From NCBI GenBank assembly GCA_029857655.1, contig JAOUGR010000122.1:1-6468 (forward strand): a stretch of 6,468 nt of DNA, given 5' to 3'. The stretch is from Gammaproteobacteria bacterium (lineage in GTDB: Bacteria; Pseudomonadota; Gammaproteobacteria; Steroidobacterales; Steroidobacteraceae). The notes below the pieces were generated by a model that saw only the letters and a program-made list of their open reading frames with translations, was not told the origin of the DNA and made no database searches. Every line of letters begins with the position of its first letter. Within the stretch, counting starts at the first letter, position 1. Shown here piece by piece: positions 1-4,611 of this stretch. A program made the translations under genes and the position numbers.

Positions 1-1
1 G

Positions 2-1393
2 GCGGGTTTCAGGGATCGCGTCTACGGTGTTGCCGTGGATGTGGGTTCGACGACCATCGCCGCGCATCTCTGCAACCTGACGAGCGGTGAGGTGGTCGCA
101 AGCACCGCGTGCATGAACCCGCAGATCCGCTTCGGTGAAGACCTGATGAGCCGGGTCTCGTACATCATGATGAATCCCGGCGGCGAGGCCGAACTGAGCC
201 GCGTCGTGCGCGGCGCCATCAACGAACTGGTCGCGGAGGCTGCCACGCAGGCAGGCATCGGTAGCGCCGATGTGCTGGAGATGACGGTCGTCGGCAATCC
301 GATCATGCATCACCTGGTGCTGGGGCTGAGTCCGCTGGAACTCGGCACCGCGCCATTTACACTCGCGACCGATGCCGCGATCAGCCTTCCAGCCGCCAGC
401 ATCGGCATCGCGATCAATCCCGGCGCCCGGGTCTACGCCCTGCCCTGCATTGCCGGGCACGTTGGCGCGGATGCCGCTGGCGTACTGCTGGCAGAGGCGC
501 CGTGGGACCATGATGAAGTTTCCTTGATCGTGGATGTCGGCACCAATGCCGAGATCATTCTCGGCAACAGCCGGCGCCTGCTGGCGGCATCCAGCCCCAC
601 CGGACCGGCCTTCGAAGGAGCGCAGATCAGCGCGGGACAACGTGCGGCGCCCGGTGCGATCGAACGGGTTCGCATCGACCGCCAGACACTCGAACCGCGC
701 TTCAAGGTCATCGGTTGCGACCTGTGGTCGGATGATCCTGGTTTTGTGAAAGAGATGCCGACCTGTGGCGTCACCGGAATCTGCGGCTCCGGCATCATCG
801 AGGCGATCGCCGAGTTGTTCCTGTCGGGGATCATCCTGGCGGACGGCACGATTTCGGCTGCGATGGCGGCCCGTTCGAGCCGGGTCATCAGCGAGGACCG
901 GACCTTTGCGTATCTGCTGCACGCCGGTCCGCCGGAACTGCGCATCCGGCAGAATGACGTCCGCGCGATTCAGCTCGCCAAGGCAGCCCTTTACGCCGGT
1001 GCGAAGTTGCTGATGGACCACTTTGGCGTCGCGCGCGTCGATCGCATCCGGCTTGCCGGCGCTTTCGGCGCGCACATCGACGTCAAGTACGCGATGGCAC
1101 TCGGCATGATTCCGGATTGCCAACTCGACCAGGTGTCGTCGGCTGGCAACGCCGCGGGTACCGGCGCGCGAATTGCGCTTCTCGATCGCGCATCGAGGAC
1201 GCTCATCGAGGAGCGCGTGCGACAAGTGGAAAAGGTCGAGACGGCTATCGAAGCGGACTTTCAGCGGCATTTTGTTGCGGCCATGACGATTCCACACCAG
1301 ACGGATGAATTCACCGAGCTCACGCGGATTCTGGATCTGCCAGCTCCGCCGGTGACCGGGCAGACAAATGGCCGCCGCCGGACCAGGCGCTGA
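2..1393 (+). CDS. RACo-type ASKHA ATPase, corrinoid activation protein (DUF4445 family), 5' truncated by the window
   Basis: The frame is open from base 2 and reads in as GFRDRVYGVAVDVGSTT. The GTG at 35 is therefore an internal valine, not the start, and the gene begins outside the window. Family members reduce inactive Co(II) corrinoid to Co(I) in the cytoplasm in an ATP-dependent reaction, rescuing methyltransferase systems. Counting from base 35, visible motifs are the DVGSTT nucleotide-binding loop (2-7), NPQ and GED (28-36), VVGNPIMHHL (85-94), a second phosphate loop IVDVGTNAEI (165-174), SSPTGPAFEGAQIS (186-199), CGSGIIEAIAEL (250-261), LAGAFG (340-345) and GNAAGTGA (371-378). The part present covers the middle and ASKHA domains. 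The family's N-terminal [2Fe-2S] domain should lie upstream and cannot be checked here. The C-terminus ends in a short basic tail. The stop is 3 nt before the next start, so translation is probably coupled. Family assignment is firm; the corrinoid partner is inferred from the MttB gene downstream. Confidence 0.92.
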   Translation, partial: AGFRDRVYGVAVDVGSTTIAAHLCNLTSGEVVASTACMNPQIRFGEDLMSRVSYIMMNPGGEAELSRVVRGAINELVAEAATQAGIGSADVLEMTVVGNPIMHHLVLGLSPLELGTAPFTLATDAAISLPAASIGIAINPGARVYALPCIAGHVGADAAGVLLAEAPWDHDEVSLIVDVGTNAEIILGNSRRLLAASSPTGPAFEGAQISAGQRAAPGAIERVRIDRQTLEPRFKVIGCDLWSDDPGFVKEMPTCGVTGICGSGIIEAIAELFLSGIILADGTISAAMAARSSRVISEDRTFAYLLHAGPPELRIRQNDVRAIQLAKAALYAGAKLLMDHFGVARVDRIRLAGAFGAHIDVKYAMALGMIPDCQLDQVSSAGNAAGTGARIALLDRASRTLIEERVRQVEKVETAIEADFQRHFVAAMTIPHQTDEFTELTRILDLPAPPVTGQTNGRRRTRR

Positions 1394-1396
1394 ACG

Positions 1397-2269
1397 ATGA
1401 CCCGGCCTTCACCACTGCCATTGCCGGATGTGGAACGCGAGGCGCTGGCGCACGCGATCCATGAAACCTACATGGAGATCTTCCCGAGCCCGAGCATCGA
1501 GCAGCGGCTCGACAGCCTGGAGGCAGGTTCATATGTTGCGATCACCTGCTCGCCCAAACGCGGCGTCGACGACACGCTCGATTTCACCGAACGGCTGACC
1601 GCGCGTGGCTTTCGCGTCGTGCCGCATATCGCTGCAAGGATGGTGCGCGACAAGACGCACCTTCAGGGAATCATGCGTCGGCTCGCGGATCTCGGCGTCG
1701 AGAGCATTTTCGTCCCCGGCGGCGATACTCCACGGCCGCTCGGCACATACGCGACGGCTGTCCAGCTGTTGCGCGATATCGCCGATTTCGACCATCGCCT
1801 GCAGCACATTGGCGTCGCCGCCCATCCGGAAGGTCACCCCGCGGTCGATCCCGAGACTTTGTTGCAGGAGCTTTCCGCCAAGCAACCCCTTGCGACCTAC
1901 CTGGTCACGCAGATGTGCTTCGATGCCGCCGCGATCGCCGCCTGGCTTCGTGTGATTCGCGCCCGCGGCATCACCCTTGCCGTATGGGTCGGCCTGCCCG
2001 GAGTCTTTGATCGCGCGGCGCTGCTCGAGGTTTCGCTGCGCATCGGCGTCGGTGCCTCACTGCGTTTCCTGCGCGATCGCGGCCGGATCGTTCGTCGATT
2101 GTTCGGGCCGAAAACCTATCGCCTGGATAGATTCCTTTACGAACTGGCCCCGCGGATGACGGACCCGGAACTGGGTATCGCCGGATTTCACCTCTTCTGT
2201 TTCAACAAAGTCGCGGAATCAGAACAATGGCGCCGGCAGTTCATCGCCGGCCTGCGGCGAAGTGCTTAA
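1397..2269 (+). CDS. metF: Methylenetetrahydrofolate reductase family protein (MetF-like), divergent
   Basis: This 290-residue protein has the usual length of a single-domain bacterial MTHFR, a cytoplasmic FAD-dependent TIM barrel interconverting 5,10-methylene-THF and 5-methyl-THF. Recognisable elements in order are a first-strand region ending SPK (52-54), GGD at 108-110 (Asp110 aligns with the flavin-interacting Asp120 of E. coli MetF), IGVAAHPEGHP (138-148), YLVTQMCFD (168-176, Gln172 matching folate-binding Gln183), GLPGVF (199-204) and GFHLFCFN (263-270). The first strand reads VAITCSP where E. coli MetF has the FEFFPP motif, so the catalytic Glu28 position appears to be isoleucine. It starts 3 nt after the RACo stop and lacks a good Shine-Dalgarno, which suggests coupling. 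Beside MttB and RACo it probably works on methyl groups arriving from a corrinoid protein, i.e. in the oxidative direction (inference). No MetV-type partner is visible. A specialised catabolic paralogue is more likely than the housekeeping methionine-synthesis enzyme. Confidence 0.9.
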   Translation: MTRPSPLPLPDVEREALAHAIHETYMEIFPSPSIEQRLDSLEAGSYVAITCSPKRGVDDTLDFTERLTARGFRVVPHIAARMVRDKTHLQGIMRRLADLGVESIFVPGGDTPRPLGTYATAVQLLRDIADFDHRLQHIGVAAHPEGHPAVDPETLLQELSAKQPLATYLVTQMCFDAAAIAAWLRVIRARGITLAVWVGLPGVFDRAALLEVSLRIGVGASLRFLRDRGRIVRRLFGPKTYRLDRFLYELAPRMTDPELGIAGFHLFCFNKVAESEQWRRQFIAGLRRSA

Positions 2270-2281
2270 CGGGCAAGCACC

Positions 2282-2587
2282 ATGACCCGGCGCAGTGGCA
2301 GGGAGAAACGCGTGGTGTCGGCGATCAGGCAGCTGCCATTCAGCCGTCTGGTCAATCCCTGCGCTCCCATCGAGGTCCTCAGCGCCGATCACGTCAAGGC
2401 GATCATCTATGCTGCGCTGACCATCCTCGAGACCCGTGGCATGAGATTCCTCGAAGGGGGCGGCCGCCGGTTATTGTGCGCGGGCGGAGCGGAATCCGAC
2501 GAGACGACCCGGATGATGCAATTCGACCGTGGCTGGCGCCTTGGATACGGCGCGGCGGGCGAATGGCATCTGGAAGCAAGAGACTAG
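2282..2587 (+). pseudogene. Remnant of an MttB-family methyltransferase, N-terminal domain only
   Basis: This stretch reads as 101 codons ending in TAG. Its first ~30 residues (basic, then IRQLPF and VNPCAPIEVLS) are the typical leader of many proteobacterial MttB-family proteins about 500 residues long. Residues 30-101 align colinearly with residues 5-78 of the intact MttB downstream: IEVLS with INVLS, GM (53-54) with GM (28-29), and WHLEARD (95-101) with FTLYDRD (72-78). It then stops, so the whole catalytic barrel is missing. Between 2529 and 2552 a different frame (positions divisible by 3) reads VAGALDTA, which fits VDRAITTA of the intact protein, while the original frame resumes at GEWHLEARD. 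This indicates two compensating frameshifts. It sits 12 nt after metF, with no clear ribosome binding site. It is more likely a decayed tandem paralogue than a working small protein, although a short translated product is possible. Confidence 0.75.
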
Positions 2588-2604
2588 CAATCGAAAGCCG
2601 CATC

Positions 2605-2613
2605 GAGGTGGAG
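2605..2613 (+). promoter_or_regulatory. Ribosome binding site for the intact MttB gene
   Basis: GAGGTGGAG lies just before the ATG at 2621. GAGGTG (2605-2610) is a strong match to the anti-Shine-Dalgarno, with 10 nt to the start; GGAG (2610-2613) gives a 7-nt spacing. It is the best ribosome binding site on the plus strand of the window. It supports independent initiation at 2621 even though the frame upstream is open back to the TAG at 2585. Confidence 0.7.
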
Positions 2614-2620
2614 AAGTTTC

Positions 2621-4144
2621 ATGAGACCAACGATCAATGTCCTGAGCGACGATCTCATCGGCAGGATCCTGACCGAAGCGAAGAGGATCATGGCCGAAGT
2701 CGGCATGGAGATCCGCGGCCCAATGATACGCCAGCGCCTGCTGGATCACGGCCTGAAAACAGCGGACGGAGCCGATCGCGTGCTGTTTCCGCAGGAAGTC
2801 GTCGATCGCGCCATTACCACGGCGCCGAAGTCCTTCACGCTTTACGACCGCGACGGCCGGCCGCACGCCGAGATCGGCGGCTACAACGTGCACTTCGTGC
2901 CGGGCTCGAGCGGGCTCAAGATCATGGATCACCGCACGGGCGAGACCCGGCTTGCCAACTCAACCGATTTCGTAGAGTACGCGCGGCTCTGCGACGGCTT
3001 GCAGCACATCGCCTACCTGGCCACGGCGTTCTCGACCAACGCCGACATCGAATCGCAGGTATCCGACGCCTGGCGTCTCTACATGACGCTTGTAAATTCG
3101 AAGAAACCGGTCGTGTCCGGCGCCTTCGGCGAGCATGGCATGCCGCGCATGGTCGGGATGATGCAGCTATTCCGCCGTGATCGCGCGGACCTGATCGACA
3201 AGCCGCTGTCGATCTTCACGGTCACCGCGACCGGCAATTTCCGGTTTGGCGAGGACTCCTGCCAGAACCTGCTCGATTGCGTCGAGGCCGGCATCCCGGT
3301 TGAGATCGTCCCGGTCACGCTGATGGGCCTGATCGCGCCGGTGACGCTGGTGGGCGCACTCGTCTTCCACTGCGTGGATGTGCTCACCGGCATCACGATG
3401 GCGCAGATCGTCAGGCCCGGGGCGCCGGTGCTGTTCGGCGGCGCGCCCGCCACCTTCCACATGAAGGCGGCCAGCGCACCGATGGCCGCGATCGAAGCGC
3501 AGCTCCTGAATGTTGGCTATGTCGCGATTGCCAAGTCGCTGGGCCTGCCGACCCAGGCCTACATGGCGCTCAGCGATGGCAAGTTCCTCGATGCCCAGGC
3601 AGGCGCGGAGACCATGACAAGTGCGATGCTCGCCGCGCTCGCGGGCGTCAATTCCGTATCCGGTCCCGGCATGCTCGACTACGTGCTCACCTTCAGCCTG
3701 CCAAAGCTCGTTTTTGACAATGAGGTTTGTGGTCAGGCACTGCATTTCGTGCGTGAGATCCGCGTGCTCGAGGACCTGCCCGCGACAGAACTGGTAAGCC
3801 ACTTGCGGCAGAACGATCACCTGATCACATCACCGCACACGTTGAAGTACTGGCCGCAGGAGTTGTACCTGACCGACCCGGTCATCGACCGGGAGAATCG
3901 CGAGAACTGGGCCAAGTCCGGATCGAAGGAACTCTATCAGCGAGCCTGCGAGCAGGTGGAACGGCGTCTCGCAGGCTACGTGCCATTTGAAACCGACGCC
4001 GCCATTGACGCCGAGATGCGCCGCCTGATCATCGCGGGGCTGCGGGAGCAAACTGAACTGCCTCAGTTGCCGCCGCCGCCCGAGCATGCTGTCAGCAAAG
4101 CTGCGGTCAGCCGGCGCAGCCGGTCTGGACGACGGCGCGCCTGA
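2621..4144 (+). CDS. MttB-family corrinoid methyltransferase, non-pyrrolysine type (trimethylamine methyltransferase family)
   Basis: This 507-residue protein is full length for the MttB family, cytoplasmic TIM-barrel enzymes that move a methyl group from a methylated amine to a cognate corrinoid protein. Visible landmarks are the N-terminal cap (INVLS, 5-9; FTLYDRD, 72-78), GSSGLKIMD (96-104), the barrel region around SGAFGEHG (166-173), [11 protein letters not shown] (324-334), the glycine-rich [13 protein letters not shown] (342-354), KLVFDNEV (362-369) and the C-terminal [12 protein letters not shown] (406-417). No in-frame TAG occurs inside the gene, so it belongs to the pyrrolysine-free class. 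Characterised members of that class act on quaternary amines such as glycine betaine, proline betaine or carnitine, not trimethylamine. The substrate here cannot be read from sequence. The last ~25 residues form a proline-rich then basic tail. The start is the ATG at 2621 with a good ribosome binding site. RACo and MetF upstream fit an operon for demethylation and methyl oxidation; the MttC-like corrinoid protein is not in the window. Confidence 0.95.
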   Translation: MRPTINVLSDDLIGRILTEAKRIMAEVGMEIRGPMIRQRLLDHGLKTADGADRVLFPQEVVDRAITTAPKSFTLYDRDGRPHAEIGGYNVHFVPGSSGLKIMDHRTGETRLANSTDFVEYARLCDGLQHIAYLATAFSTNADIESQVSDAWRLYMTLVNSKKPVVSGAFGEHGMPRMVGMMQLFRRDRADLIDKPLSIFTVTATGNFRFGEDSCQNLLDCVEAGIPVEIVPVTLMGLIAPVTLVGALVFHCVDVLTGITMAQIVRPGAPVLFGGAPATFHMKAASAPMAAIEAQLLNVGYVAIAKSLGLPTQAYMALSDGKFLDAQAGAETMTSAMLAALAGVNSVSGPGMLDYVLTFSLPKLVFDNEVCGQALHFVREIRVLEDLPATELVSHLRQNDHLITSPHTLKYWPQELYLTDPVIDRENRENWAKSGSKELYQRACEQVERRLAGYVPFETDAAIDAEMRRLIIAGLREQTELPQLPPPPEHAVSKAAVSRRSRSGRRRA

Positions 4145-4156
4145 CGATTCCTTAGA

Positions 4157-4170
4157 TCGCGCGGCCGCGA
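4157..4170. terminator. Possible weak hairpin between convergent genes
   Basis: In the 37-nt gap between the two converging stop codons, TCGCG (4157-4161) and CGCGA (4166-4170) can pair around a CGGC loop. The core also contains the 10-bp palindrome CGCGGCCGCG (4160-4169). No T-run follows on either strand, so it is not a classical intrinsic terminator. Its position 12 nt after one stop and 12 nt from the other is the main reason to list it. In DNA this GC-rich such a short stem can arise by chance. Confidence 0.3.
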
Positions 4171-4181
4171 CACGAACCCGG

Positions 4182-4583
4182 TCAGCCGTGACTCGCAAGC
4201 CAGTGGTGCAGGCGCGCGTCGTGGGTGCGGAAATGCTCGGTGAACCACTTCGACAGGCGCAAGCCGAGCGCCTCCGGATCGTAGTCGGCGGGTGACTCGA
4301 CGGCCTCGATGATGTCCAGGATGTCGTCGAGCAGGCGTTCGTGGTCGTCCTTGTGCTCGCTGGCGTAAGTGTATTTCAGATTGCGCATCTCGCGCTCCTC
4401 GAGCGCAAAGTGCGCTGCGATGCGGCCATGGATCTCGCCGAGCGCGGCGACGATCCGCTCTACTTCCGCGACCGGCCCAAGGGATTCATGCAGCGCGTTG
4501 ATCATTGCGATCAGTTCGCGATGCTCATGGTCCACGTCGGGCAGGCCGATCGTGAACTCATTACGCCAGGCAATCAGGCTCAC
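4182..4583 (-). CDS. Bacteriohemerythrin (single-domain O2-binding di-iron protein)
   Basis: The protein has 133 residues and starts at a GTG (complement of 4581-4583) with a well-placed Shine-Dalgarno. The nearby ATG at 4588 is out of frame and meets a stop after two codons. The full hemerythrin ligand set is present: His21 (in DHEHREL), His58 and Glu62 (HFALEE), His77 and His81 (HKDDH), His117 and Asp122 (HFRTHD). Length and ligand spacing match single-domain bacteriohemerythrins such as the one from Methylococcus. These bind O2 reversibly at a non-haem di-iron site in the cytoplasm, and are proposed to deliver or buffer oxygen for oxidases or to sense it. It lies 28 nt downstream of the membrane redox protein on the same strand, suggesting co-transcription. 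Trp6 and the N-terminal strand are typical. No signalling domain is attached. Function as an O2 binder is firm; its customer is unknown. Confidence 0.95.
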   Translation of the reverse strand: MSLIAWRNEFTIGLPDVDHEHRELIAMINALHESLGPVAEVERIVAALGEIHGRIAAHFALEEREMRNLKYTYASEHKDDHERLLDDILDIIEAVESPADYDPEALGLRLSKWFTEHFRTHDARLHHWLASHG

Positions 4584-4589
4584 GGCATG

Positions 4590-4594
4590 TCCTC
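4590..4594 (-). promoter_or_regulatory. Ribosome binding site fixing the GTG start of the hemerythrin
   Basis: On the minus strand GAGGA lies 6 nt before the GTG at 4583, an ideal spacing. This supports GTG as the real start instead of the much longer reading frame that runs back into the upstream gene. Confidence 0.7.
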
Positions 4595-4611
4595 GATGTT
4601 CCACGGCTGCC

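Noticed and set aside
35..37. GTG at 35 as the start of the ASKHA protein
   Set aside because: The conserved strand YGVAVDVGSTT runs through this codon and the frame stays open to the window edge, so it is an internal valine.
2227..3180. Long plus-strand reading frame of 317 codons overlapping the end of metF, the remnant and the start of MttB
   Set aside because: It is out of frame with three segments of clear homology and its translation is Arg/His/Pro-rich with no recognisable motif, which is typical of a shadow frame in GC-rich DNA.
3167..3820. Minus-strand reading frame of 217 codons opposite MttB
   Set aside because: It is antisense to a well-conserved enzyme, rich in His, Arg and Gly, and has no family resemblance; high third-position GC explains the open frame.
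4160..4169. CGCGGCCGCG palindrome as a regulatory operator
   Set aside because: It sits between two convergent stop codons where no promoter is expected, and short GC palindromes are common at this base composition.
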